A stretch of 64,000 nt of DNA from Monocercomonoides exilis (lineage: Eukaryota > Preaxostyla > Oxymonadida > Polymastigidae): NCBI GenBank assembly GCA_001643675.2, contig LSRY02000062.1:124001-188000 (forward strand), written 5' to 3'. Position numbers and translations under genes: made by a program. This document shows positions 35,066 through 48,400 of the stretch, in pieces (the stretch's first letter is position 1; every line of letters starts with the position of its first letter). The notes under the pieces are model-generated. The model was not told the origin of the DNA. It searched no databases and saw only the letters and a program-made list of their open reading frames with translations.

Positions 35066-36399
35066 TCATTCTCTATTTGTGCAGAGGCAAAAATGTTCGA
35101 GAGAGTCATCAAAGGAAATGGGCATGAAGCCAAATGATGGAAATTGCAAATTGTTCAACAATGAAGAAGAAGAAGAAGATGGCGAAGAAGGAGAAACAAA
35201 TGTTGATGAAAAGGCGCTGATTTTGGTGTCAGCTGAAGCGATTCCTGGAACAGAAAGCTCAGAAAGCAAAATACCATCCGATGCATCTATTTCTCCATCT
35301 GCTGTTCCGAAGCCACTTTCAGGTGTGTTTACAAAACATGGGGAGAAAGAGGAGAGAAGAGGAGATGCGTTTGCCAGAGACTCACAATGCAGAAGCGGCG
35401 AAGTAAACTTCTGTGGTGCGACAGACAAAGCAAAGCTCTGCCAGTCTAATTCGGAGTGGCTGTCTGAAAGAAGAGGGGGCGGAGACAAATCAGTCTCAAA
35501 AGTGCTGAGCTGCTTCTCATCTTCAGCATGCTTGCGACTCGAGCCACGCAGTGCAGCTATGCTCTCGATGGCTGCATCATAATGAATGGACTCATCAGCA
35601 CTGTGGAGACTGCTCCTGATGCTGCTGTCTGTGTTATATCCAACGCTGCGTGTGTTGGATGAATAGCTTGGCGGAGAGACAGGGATAAACTGCGACATCG
35701 AAGAAACAAATGGAGAAGAATGCTCTGGAGATAGCAGCGAAAACGAAGACGAGGTTGGAGTGGGAGAAAGATAAGAGGTTGCATCTGACTGGCTGGGCAG
35801 AGGAGGAGAAGGAAAGCGAAGGGGTGCTTCTTGTTCTGTGTTGTCTGCTGCTTGTTGATTGTCTGCGTCTGAATGAATGCGTGGCAACGAAACAAACAAG
35901 GAAACCTGATCCAAACTGGAATCGAATATTTCCTCCTTTCGCTGCTTTGCTGAGGAGCTGCCAAACGAAGGAGAAGAAGCAGATTGCCCATCAACAAGAG
36001 ACAGCTTCGGCAGATTCATAGCGACTTCATTGTTTGTTGCAGTGTCTGTAAGACAAGAATTGATACTTTGTATTGATGATGGCTGATATGCATGTGTCAT
36101 GTAATCAGCTGATTCTGCTGCTGCAACTGCTGCCTCTTCCATCTCTCTCTCCTCTTTTCCATTTTCCCACTCAAACACATCGTCACATTCTTCTGGCAAG
36201 TTCCTTGTTCCATTGTTGTTTTGAGAGAGTAACTGATTCATATTATTCATATTGTTCATCTGATTTGGCTGAACAGTTTGTTGAAGAGATGGAGAAAGAC
36301 TCCGCGAACGAGCAGGAATGAAAGAGGGGATGTTTTGGATGGAATCTGATAGCGATGAAGCAATAGAAGTCAATGCAGAAGAAGAAGAGGAAGATGATA

Positions 36400-36431
<32 letters not shown>

Positions 36432-39400
36432 AACGCATTCCGAGAAGTTGATTCCAGCAGAAGCTGGGTGAATGACTGCGGCTGGAGCTGAGGGGAGTTC
36501 AAAGAAGGAGCATAAGCAGAGGCAGAGGTGTTGTTCTGCTGAGGAAGATAAGGCAGCGACTGGCTCATCCACATCGTGTTCTGCTGGAAAGGGCTGGATG
36601 GCATCATCAGATGCTGCTGCTGCTGCTGAAGCTGCCTCTGCGTGGCTGTAATCTGCTGTTGGAATTGCTGTTGAGATTGTTGCTGTTGTTGTTGGCTTTG
36701 GGCAGAATTAGAAGCAACTGAACCGTTTGAGAGGGAAGACAGGGACTGTGACTGCGTTTGCGAAGAAGGCCTACCATATGAGGATGTTTGGGATGATTGT
36801 GATGGATTACGCATTGGATGCAGCTGGTTGCTGGATGAAGAAGAGCGATGAGGAGACTTCGACGATTGGAAGGATGGAATGTTCTGGAGGGAAGCAGCAG
36901 AAGAAGACGAAGGAGAAACTGATCTTTCAGATGGAACTGTGGATGTTGAGAAGTTGGGACTGTCCATTTGCATGCGATTGCTTGAGAATGAAGAAGAAGA
37001 AGAGGAAGAAGAAGAAGATGATGATGACGATGATGGCTGCATATTCAACTGTTGCATTCCATTCATTTGAGAAGAGCGAATGAAGCCAGTCTGTGGAAGA
37101 GCAAGACTCGTCGGGTCAAATCCGAACTGGGCAAAGAATGCAGCGCTGAATGAAGAAGGATCAGCAGGGTTGCCCCAGCTGCTGTAGGGAGGGAAGAAAG
37201 GGAGAGGAGAAGAGGCCATTGGAAGGTGGAACGAGCCAGCTGGGAAGGAGTGTGGAGAGAAAGCATTTGGATCAGAGAAGCCGAGCTGAGTGTCTGCGTC
37301 AGATGCTCTCTTCATTCCAGTCTGCCACGAAGAGTCTGATGGATGCCAGGGGGATGACATGTTCATGTTACTCATGTCAAGCGAGGCATTGGAGACAGTG
37401 CTCAAAGAAGAGGAGGAAGATGAAGACGAAAAGGAGGAAGAGGAAGATTTCTGATAGGGTGATGTTGAGGATGGATGATATGTTGAAGATGAAGTTGATG
37501 CTGTTCTTGAAGAAGAATGTGGATACATTTTTGAAGAATCAGAAATCATTGTGGATGCATTTGCTGTGCCTGCAAGTTGTGGCGATTCGATTGACCCAAA
37601 AGAGGAGGAGGAAGAAGAAGAAGAAGAAGAAAGATTTGAAGCTGAAGAGAACTGCAAAGAAGGAGAAAGGACATTCGATGGAATATCGATTGGATAATCA
37701 GCATCGAATGGAATGTTTTGTGGAGCCATTTGAGAAGCAGCCTCCAAATCAGAAGAAGAACGCAGCGGATGAAAAGAAAAACGAGATTGGCGGTCAGACG
37801 AATGGGCAGAGGATGATGATGAAGTTGCTCGCTGTTCAGAAAGATTGGATTGTTTGGCAGAAGATTGGGTTGAATTCGCATTGGAAGCATGAGATGAAGA
37901 TTGGTTGGATGCATTTGGTGTATTTGTGTTAACATTGAGTGAAGAAGTTGATTGTTGTGCAGATGAAGCAGAAGCAGACAAGTTTTTATTTGAAGTCGAT
38001 TCGTTCTGAGCTGAAGATTTCTTTGTTGAAGTCTGTTGAGAAGAAGAATTAGCAGAAGGCATCGCATTTGTGTTGTCTTTATGCTGCTGCTGCTGTTGTT
38101 GTTGTGGAACAAATCTGAAGGAGGATGTTTGCCCAGCAGATGAGCCAAATGACTGCTGAGCATACGACGTGGCAGCTCCAAGTGTTGTTTGCAGGCGAAA
38201 AGTGTTTGTGTTTGTGGAGGCAAACAGAAAAGTAGATGACATCTGAGCCATTTGTGGCATTTGTTGCATTTGAGGCATTTGTGACTGAGACAGCTGCTGT
38301 TGGAGGAGAATGTCGGTGTCGATGTCCATGAAGGAAGCTAAGCTTGCAGCAGAAAGAGAAGGAGAGGCAGAGGAAGGGCCGTTGATAGACATGGCAAAGG
38401 AAGAAGGAAGAGGAGAGTTGACAACTGAAGCAGCAGATGGGTCGCTCATTGCTTGCAGAGGAGAAGAAGATGAATGGAGAGGAGAGGAGAATGGATACGA
38501 CGAAGGAGAAGGGAAGGCACCAGAGGCGCCTGGGTAGAAGCTGCCCTGCAGATGGGCCATGGGGAGTGTGGGCGTCAGAGCATTCATCATTGGAAAGGAG
38601 TTAAATCCGCCAAAGTTCCGAGGAGGTGTGGCAGTTGCAGAGGAAGACACAGAAGGAGGAAGGAAGATGTCGTCGTCTTTGAAGCCAGCAAGAATTCTGC
38701 TGCTGTCCTGTTTGGCAGACAGAGGAGAGGCAGCAGCATGCTGAAACGGATAGGCCATCTGATTGAGCTGCAGGGCCTGCTGTGCTTGTGTCAGTATCTG
38801 CTGCTGTTCAGCCTGCTGAGAGGGAAGAAAAGGTGCAGGAGACGAAGCAGAAGCAGAAGGAAAGCCGAATAACGAAGGGAAGTTCCGCTGCTGGGCGTAA
38901 TCTTCAGTGTATTCCTGGTTGTTTTGTGGGGATTGAGCGAATGTGGCTGGCACGACAGCACCGCCGACGATGATGTGGGGGATGCCATTGATGAGGAAGG
39001 GTTTTGTGGGCACACGAGAGACAGAGCCTTCTTCGATGGTGGGGTGGTTGAAGCAGTCGGTGAGGCTGGAGGAGGCATAGGAGGAAGAGGACATTGGACA
39101 GTTGGAGAATGAAGAGGAGGAAGGAGGAAGAGAGGAGGAAGAAGAAGAAGAAGAAGATAAAGAGGAGGAAGATGAGGATGAGGAAGAGGTAGAAGAGAAG
39201 CCGTTCTCATTTGAGTGCTGAGACATATTCAGGAATGAGGATGTTGATGGAGAGGAGGAAGAGTACAGAATAGAAGACACACCGTGTGGCGATGAATTCG
39301 AGCTTGGCTGTGTCGCTTTTGGCTGTTTGAGGTCGTTCTGCCCCAACATCACATGCGAAATAGTTCCTCTTTTCGACTTTTGGTTTTGTTCTTTTTTGTC

Positions 39401-42400
39401 TTTTTCTTTCTCTCTGTCTTTCTCTCTGTCTCTGTCTTTGTTTGTGTCTTTCTCTTTCTCTTTCTCTTTCATCTCCTTCTTCTTCCTTTCCTCCTCTTTT
39501 TGCTTCTTCTCTTTGTTCTTCTCTTCTTCTCTCTCTCTCTTCTTCCTCTCTTCTTCTCTTCTCCTTTCTCTCTCTTTCTCTGCCTCTTCCTCCCTCTTCC
39601 TCTTCTCTTCTCTCTTTCTCTCTTTCTCTTCCAATATCTTTCTTTGTCTTTCTTGTTCTTCTCTTTGTATTCTCTCTTGTCTCTGTCGCTCCAACTCTTC
39701 CTCCTCTTTCTTCTTCCTCTCCCTCTCTTCCTTCTCCCTCTGCCTCTTCTCCTCTCTTTCTCTCATCACCCTCTCTCTCTCTTCTTTCTCTCTCTTCTCT
39801 CTCTCCTTTTGTGCTGCCTCTTCCTTCAGTGCTTTCTCCCTCTCTCTTTCTTGTCTTTCTCTTTCTCTCTCTTTCTCCTTCAGCTTCATCGACTTCTCCT
39901 TCATCCTCCTCTCTTTCTCCTTCTGCCTTTCTCTGTCTCTTCGTTCTTTGTCCCTCCTCTCCTTTTCCATCTTCAGTTGTCTCTCTCTTTCTCTCTTCTC
40001 TTTCTCCTCTCTCTCCAACCTTGCCTTCAAAAGACGTGTCTCTTCTCTCTTTTTCTTGTCTTCTTCCTCTTTCCTTTTCCTCTCCTCTTCCATAAGCCTC
40101 TCCTCTTCCCTTCTTTTCTCTTCCAATCTTTTCTCTTCTTCCATTCTACGCTCCTCTTCTTTCCTTCTCTCTTCTTCTTTCCTCTTTTCTTCCTCTTTTC
40201 TCTTCTCCTCTTCTATTCTTAGCTCTTCTTCTGTTTTTTTCTTCATCTCCTTCTTCCTTTCTTCTTCTGCTCTCCTGATCTCCTCCATCTCCTTCTCTGT
40301 GAATATCCTCTTTGCCCCGTCTTCCTGCCTCAGCATTTTCAGCAGCTGGGTCGTCTTCTCAAGAACAGTCCTTCCTTCGCTGGTGATTCTCTTTGCAACA
40401 TCTTCATTCAGACGCTTCTCCAAGTTCTGTGACACTCTTCGGATGAACTCTGCTGTGTTTTTGGGATCGATCTCGGCAGAAGATGACAAAAGCGGATTGG
40501 ATGATAAGGAAGAAGAGACTGATGCTGAAGCAGAGGAGGAGGCTGAGGCTGAAGAGAATGCAGAGGCAGATGAAGGTGAAGGAGAAGGCAGCAATGAATG
40601 ATCGACTGACACAACACGTGCATTTGCTGAAGTTGAAGGCTGTTGTGCATATTGGTTATTTGAATGCAAAGATGCCTGAAATGCAGACGTTGTTGCTGAA
40701 ATCAGATCAGCAGATGCTTTCGAAAAGGCCGATCGGTCTGAGAATCTCGGGACATACGGTTTAAATGGTCTGAACGGGATCTCAGTGAAGATGCTTCCAT
40801 CAAAACGCCTGGCATCAAGTTTGCCAGTCAGATGGCCCATCAGAATCATCTTCATCATCTGCATTTCCTCCTCGCTCTCTTCTTCTCCTTCCTCCCATGC
40901 AACAGCTTCGAAGTTGTTCACTACGACTGGCACTTCATCGTCAGCCAGGGCAATCAAAGTGAATGGTGATGTGCCTGCCAGCACAGGGGGTGGATAAGAG
41001 GAGATGAACTCTGCTTCCAGCGAGTCTATCACGATGGGTCCTTCAGAGTGGCCAAAGAGCTGCAAGTTCACCAGCGCCCTGTTCAGCACATCAGCTGGGA
41101 TGCTTTGGAGGATGTCGAGTGCTCTGCTGCTCACTCTCCTGCTGGATTCATCTGCCATTCCCAGTCTGCTTGAGAGTGCGGCTGACTGCCTCTGAGCTGT
41201 CTGGTTGGTTGTTGCCATCTTGTCTTTGAGGGCGTTTGAGAGAAGAGCTCTAATTCGCTCGTTGTTCTGTGCAGACGGATGCTGCTGCTGTTCTCTGAGT
41301 GCTAAAATCAGCTGCCTTTTGAACAGAACACTGTTTGAGCTCTGCGTTGCTGCAGCGAGAAAGCGCTGTGCCATCTCTTCGAATCCACCGTTCCACAGCA
41401 TTAGTGGAACATTTGTCTTGTAGAACGAGTCATTTGGCTGCTTAGCAGAGAGAAGAGATGAGGAAAGTGATTGGAGCTGTGATTTCTGCTGTTGAGAAGG
41501 GACAAGTGCAGAAAGAGGAGGGAAGGGAGATAAAGATGCTGTGTTTGAAGAAGAAGAAGTTGATGATGATGATGATGAAGCAGAAGCAGAAGAGATCAAT
41601 TTCAAAGAGTCTTTTTCTGTTTCTGAAGGAGTCAGTTTCATGTTCTGATTTGCTGTTTGCTTTGCAGCAATTTCTGTGCTATTCTTTTTCTCATTCATGT
41701 TCTCTTCATCTTTTGAAACTGTATTTGCATTTGCATTTCCTGCATTCACTTTGGTGCCATCTTTTATATCTCTATTTTGACCATTGTTTTCTGTGCTTGA
41801 ATTATTTTGAAATGCTGCTTGTTTTGATTGGAAGTCTTCGCTCAGAAGTTTCGCTAATTTTTTGATTGTTTCTTCTTTCAACCTCTCCAAAGGCGACTTT
41901 GCATTTTCGGTCTTTTCTTTCTCTTCCTCTTTCTTTTCAACTGATTTGTTTCCATTTTCTTCGTTTTTATTCTCCTTTTGTGTTGTTTTGTTGTTTCCTT
42001 CGTCTTTCTCGTTGAGAAAGCTCAGATCCATTTCGTTGTCTATGTTTGCCAGTGCGCCTGCCCCGAACTCTCCTTCGATCACTTCTCTCATCACATCTGA
42101 GATGTCTGACTCATCCAGCTTGTCTGTCACCCACTCTGATGTGCTGTCATCTTCATCCTCCTCTTCTTCCTCTTCGGTGGTCTCTTCATCGTACTCGTCG
42201 TAGTCTTCTTCTTCTGTCTCGTTGTCGTCGCTTTCTGCATTGTACAAGTTCTGTCTGCTTCTTCCTTTTTTGCCTGATTGATATTCCCTGTCTGTTGCCG
42301 AACTAATATCATTCACTTCTGAACTGCCATTTTCATTCGCATCGTCGTCAGTTGCATTTCTGTCTGCTTGCACTTCCTTTGCGTGTCTTTGATTCTCTCT

Positions 42401-45400
42401 GAGAGCATTCACTCTGCTTTGCTCTGTCTTCACTTTGCCATTCGTCTGCTTCCTTGGCTTTGCATTTGCATTTGCTTTGTTCTTTGCAGAGCGCACAACT
42501 CTGTTTATCTTCAGTGTGCCAAGTCTCCTTCTTTTCCTGTTGAGAATCACAGCTGAACGATACTCTCCATTCACCATTGCGTCTGCACGTCTCCCCATCT
42601 GCTTCTTCCTCAGCTGGTTCTTCAACAACTCCATCTGATAGAACTGGAACTCTGCCTGTCTAAACAGCACTTCGTCCTGATATGCTGTGTGGAGATAGGG
42701 CTGAGGCAGATGCAATGCACATGAGCCAGTTGGGGGAGTGTAAGGCAGATAAGAGACAGAAGGCGGGCGATCAGGAATGAATATCTGGCGGAAGTGTGTC
42801 AGTGAGCGTGTGATGGCTGCCAGGGTGATTGACGGCGTGGATGGAACAAATACGTTGAATGTCTCTTTCATCTGGGCACGCCGTGCAGAAGTGCTGAGCT
42901 GTGCAAAGGCTGTTGGTGTAATGTTTGAATAATTGTACGGGCGCAGTCTGGCAGCTGCTGCTGCCACTTGCACCATTTTCTCTGTGTAGTTTTTGCTTCC
43001 CTGGCGCAAAAGATTGTCCAAATAGAATCCGCAGCTGTTCAATTCAGATAGCGTTGTTTGGACATCGTTTGATTTGTCGTATTCCTTCAGCTTTCTCTTC
43101 AAGGCAACAGATTGTGCTGTCTCCATTCGCTTCTGTCTGACATCCAACTTCTCACTTAGCAGTTTGTGAGGCCTGGTATTGTTGAATCCTCTTCTCCTTT
43201 CATCTGAATGAAGCAGCTCGTTCAATTGAGACTTTTCTCTATTGATGTTATTCTGATTCTTTCTTTCTGACACATAGATTGGAGTGTGGCTGTTCTGGTT
43301 GAGCATTCTGAATATTTCATCGTCGTCCATAAACAGTCCTGGATTGACATCTGCTGCTGTCACATTATTTGCAGAAACAATGCCCATTTTGCCATATTCC
43401 ATCCATGATGATGGAAGAAGCTCTTCTGTGTCTTTGTTGTCAAAATAAACCCGCTCTTTAACATCTCTGGCATCCTCCAAAGACGTCTCGTTTTCAAAGC
43501 ATCTTCCTCCTTTCCCATCGCATCCACACCCACATCCACATCCTCTGCGCCCTTTCTTCTTTTTCTTTTTCTCCGACTTCTCCGACTTCTTCGATTCATC
43601 AGCCAAATCTCCACCATTCAGTCTTCTCCACCACGTCTTCCCTTCTTCCTCCATCTTCTGCACAAGCTCCATCCTCTGCTTCTCCAACGCATCTTCTCCA
43701 TCACTTTCAGTCGATTCGCTTTCCTCTGGCTCAACTCTTGTCCACTGGCGAGTCAGATACCGCAGCTCCTTCTTCCTCTCATTCAACCTCTTTTCCTGAT
43801 CTTCGATGCTTCTCATGTTTGTGGTGCTGAAATAGTTGTCGCCATACCCTCGATACAAGTGGATTCTTGCTGCTCTTTCGATTCTGTCTATTTCATCGTC
43901 AAAGTTAATCACACTTCCCCAATTGATGATGTACTCAGGTGTCAGCTGAAAGCGAGAGGGCATCACTTCAAAGAAAGCTGAGTTCTGTCTGAAGTGTGGG
44001 ATGCTTGGATTGACCATCGCAAACATCGGAATCGCCTTCTCAATGCGGATGCGGTGCCTCGTGAATGGGAAGGCAGTGAATGGCAGGTTGTATTGTTTAG
44101 CCTTTTCCAGTGTGTCCTTAGCGACTTCGTATGGAAGTGTGATTGGTGCTTGATAATTGAGCTGAGGAAAGAACATGTCGTTGAGCTGTGCTTGATAGGG
44201 ATTGGGATGCTGGCGATCCATCGGCTGGGCAAATGTGGCATTTGCTTCAGATGGAAGTGTTTGTGTTGATGCTGATGCCGATGCTGACTGTTGTGGCTGT
44301 GGAGGTGGAGGCGGTAGTTGAGGAGGAGTATTTAATTGTTTGGCATTTGATGTAGCTTGTTGCTTTGACTGTGCCTTAGGTGTTGCTTGAGACTTGTTTC
44401 CATCTTTTCCTTTTTTATTTTGCTGCTGTTGCTTCTTCTGTTGTTGTTGCTGCTGTTTTTGTTGTTGCTTCGACTGTGTTGCATAAACATTCTGTGGCTG
44501 CTCTGTTTTAACTTGTCCAGTGATTGTCTGTGTCTTCTGTGTTTTCAATTGATTCTGTAGTGTTGAAGCTGCAGTGGATGTGGTTTGCACGTTTGCAGAG
44601 GATGCATTTTTGTTGTTATTCGCTTGTGCCTGTTCAACAGTCACTCGAGTTAGATTGCGCTGCTCGTTCAGTTTTCTGGCTGCCGCTTGCTTTTCCATCT
44701 CGATCAGCTGCAGAAGGAAAGTCAAAAGTGGTTCCAGCGAAAACGGAGTGGTGATGACGATTGACAGAGGCAGAGGAATAGAACAGTGCAGAAAGCTCAT
44801 CGTCCTCTCTACTGTTGGCAGCAGGATGGGAATGTCGAGGTCTGTGACTGCCTGTTTTACAGTGACTTCGTAGCTCCTCAGACTTTGATACAATTGTGGG
44901 TGGATCGCATCTTGATTGTTGGTGCTTGTGCCAATAGGTCGGTCATACGCTGATTGATTAGCTGTCATTGATTCAGTGTTTATTGTTCTTCCATCTTGTC
45001 TCTGTCTCATTCCCTGCATTGCCAGCAGCTTTTCTTTGGAGTTGTTTTTCGCTTTGAACGAGCGACCAAGGCGATAATCCTCCAGTCTCAGTTGAGTGAT
45101 TGATTTTCCCTCATAAATTGGATGTGCACTGATTGAGTGCACCTCTTCGATTGTTCTTGGACTTGTCCGTTGGTTCTCTTTGATGACAGGGAAGTTGGCG
45201 ACAGGCGAGGTGCCGATGTCTCTCTGTGTGTCTTCGTCTGTCTGCTGCATCATCTGCTCTGCTGTCTGCTGCAGCTGCACATTCAAAGCAGAGGACGTGT
45301 CCATTGAGGCTGTTCGTATTGGGCGGCTGACGACTTTTGTGGCAAAACGAGGTGTCGCTCTGATTGCCTTTCCGTTCCATGTGAGCCAAACGGGAGTGGA

Positions 45401-48400
45401 TGAATAGTCGATGGGCAGAAGAGGAATATGTGAGTTGGAGAGTTCAATGCCTGATGGGTTTAATTGAAAACCAAACAATGATGGATCAAATGAAACAGCA
45501 TTGTTTGGATGAAAAGCAGATGGAGATGGAGAAGGTGATAAAGATGAAGAATGAGAGCAAGCCGATGAATGATCAGAAGATAAAACAGAAGATGAAGAAG
45601 AAGCTGATGAAGAAGCGGAAGAAGAAGCGGAAGAAGAAGCGGAAAAAGAAGCTGAAGGAGATGGCGATGGTGAACGCTCTTTTTCATTCTTCGAAGTATC
45701 TTCAGTCGACTCTTTAATGATATTATTGCGATGTTTCAAGCAATTCGGGAAGCATCCACAAGAAGAAGGGCAAGAGCAACCCAAATGTGGATCCAGATCC
45801 GAATCAACTGAATTTGCAGCTGTTGAGCCATTCGAATGAGACGAAGCTGATTTTGCCAGTGTGTCCATCACCGTTGGCTGGATGGCTCCGAAGGGGAATT
45901 CATTGATAGTCTTGTTTGTGTTCATTCGTGTGTGGAGAGAGCTGACAGGATGTGCAGTGGCTGCGATGATAGACTCTGTCCCGTAGAAACTCTGCTGAGG
46001 CGCAGAGATGATGAATGTGTGTGTCAGAGGAGAGAAATGGAAGAGGTTCATCGAATAAGGCGACATCATCTCCAGCGGCAGATGAAACTCGGACGAGGAT
46101 AAAAGATAGGAGGATGGGTAGATCCTGTTCTGCTGGTTGGTTGCATTGTCTGCATTTCCATTGTTTCCACAGCATCTTCTTGTGTTCGACATAATTCCAC
46201 TCTGAAACGGGGCAAATGACGACTCCAAAAACGACCAGTCATTGTGGATGGCGAGTGTTGAGAGGAAAGTGGTGTGTCTGTTGCCAAATGAGTTAAGGTC
46301 GTTTGTCCAAGTGAGTGTGGAAGAGCATTTTGAAGGGCGGACGGGCAGACAAGGGAAGGACATGAGCTGCTTATGGCGTGTGTGCAATGGACGGAAGGCA
46401 GGTGTGATGGTCTGAAGAAGAATGTGGTTCTGGTCAATGACATTTTCTGTTTGTGATAATAATGCTGATGAAGAGGATGTTTCGTTGTTTAAAATAGAAT
46501 TGTTGGATGAAGATGAAGATGAGGAAGGAGATGAAGCAGAAAATGTTGTAACGGGAGGAGGAGTTGATGACTGTGCTTTTTCTGATGATAATCCACCTGT
46601 TTGTATTCCTGTGGCTGAAGGAACTGAAACATTTGGTACATTTGCTGTATTTGATGCATTTTGTGTATTATTCAAATTCAACGTACTTTCTTCTGTTGAA
46701 ATGTTTGCTTCAGTCTTTTGTGCAGTTTCTGTTTGCAATTCCTTTTCCTCCATTGATTCCTTTTCATCCTCGTCTTTCTCCTCATCTTCATCCCCTGTCT
46801 GTGTCTCACCTTTTTTCTGCTGCTCCACCAGATTCATCACTTCGCACTCATCCACTCCATCAAACATGTCTCTTGTGATGAGTGCAGGCCCCGTGAAGAA
46901 CTGTGAGAACACTCTTGCACTTGTACCTGAGGAATCTTCTGGATTCTTGTCAAACAGCTTGTTCCACAGCAATGTCTCAATCACGGGTGAATCCTCGTTG
47001 AAGACAAGGCTGTTGACCCACTTGTCTCTCTTCGCATCGTTGCTCTCCCACTCGTCCTCCAACTTCAGCCGAACACCAACCGACTTGTTTCCAGCACCTA
47101 GCATCTTCCTGCCAGCTGTCCTGCTCTCCCCACTCTTCCACAGTGGGGCTGCTGTGCTCTTTCTCCACCGCTCGAAGTTCCGCACTTTCCTTCGGAACAG
47201 CTTCGTCGACCAGATGTTGCTCAGCTTCTCCTGCTCTCTGCTGTCAGCAGCTGTGTGGATGTTCCCTTCTTCATCTAGAATTCTGTGCAGAATGTTCTCG
47301 TGCCGCTGCAGCTGCTTCATCAGTGTCTCGGGTGATGATGCTGGGTGGATGAAGAAGTTGGGGTGTTCGTGCAGGCGAGGCACAGCCAGACGGGTTGTGG
47401 GATATTTGAAGATGGAAGATGTGTTGCCTCCTTCACTGAATAAGGATGTTGTTGTTGATGTTGATGAATATGGTAATGATGGTGGTGGTAATGATGTTGA
47501 AGAAGAAGTTATTATTGGTGGAGATATAGAAGATATTATAGAAGATTGAGGAATAGATTTTGAAGAAGTGGTTGCATTCTGTTGAGGAATTAAAATATTA
47601 TTAACTTGATTTTCTTCCTCTTTTTCTTTCACTGCATTTTGTTGTTGCTGCTGCTGTTTCAGTTTCTGCTGTTTTGCGGCTAATTGTTTGTCTGCTGAAG
47701 GCGGAGGAAACGAAGGCAGTCTTTCGATGACAATTGGACAATGCGATGGAAGTCCTGTGAATGTTGACTGAATGTACGGGGAAGATGACATTATACCCTT
47801 TTTGGGTGTTGGGCTGTGAAGGTTGCTTCGATCAGCAGAAGAAAGTGGAGGCACACGAGAAGGCAGAGAAGGAAGAGAAGACAATGGCTGAGAAGAAGAA
47901 GCTGAAGGCGACCGTTTGGAAGCAGGTGAACGAGAAGAGCGCTGTTCAGCTATGGTTTGCTGTTGGCTTCCTCCTTGTCTCTTGTCTCTGGAGCCTTCCT
48001 TCATCATCCTCTCCAGCGCTTCTGCTTCATTGTCTGAGATCTCTTCCACTGTGGCTGTGGGGTGCTTGTGTGATTTATTAGCTGCAAATGACACTTGTGA
48101 CAGGGGAGGAAGCGAAAACACCATCTGTGACTTGTTCTTCAACTCAGCTGCTGTTGCATTGCCTGCTCCATTTGTGCTCACATGTGCATTTGACTGTGGT
48201 TGAGCAGAAGAAGAAGATGATGATGATGAAGATGCATTCGATTTTTGCTTCACTGAGTTGTCTTGTTTTGCCTTCGCCCTTGTCTTTGGCTGTGTCTCTT
48301 TCTTTCCCTGATTTCCATTGCCTCCTCCGTCCTTCCCCTTTTTGCCCTCCTTCTGTGTCATGCTCCTCTCTCTCTTCGCAGCCTCTGCTTTCAATCTCGC

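Noticed and set aside
39327-40601. Long plus-strand frames rich in Ser, Leu and Phe opposite the giant gene
   Set aside because: They mirror the K/E/R-rich coding strand (CT-rich complement), have no motifs and coexist in several frames.
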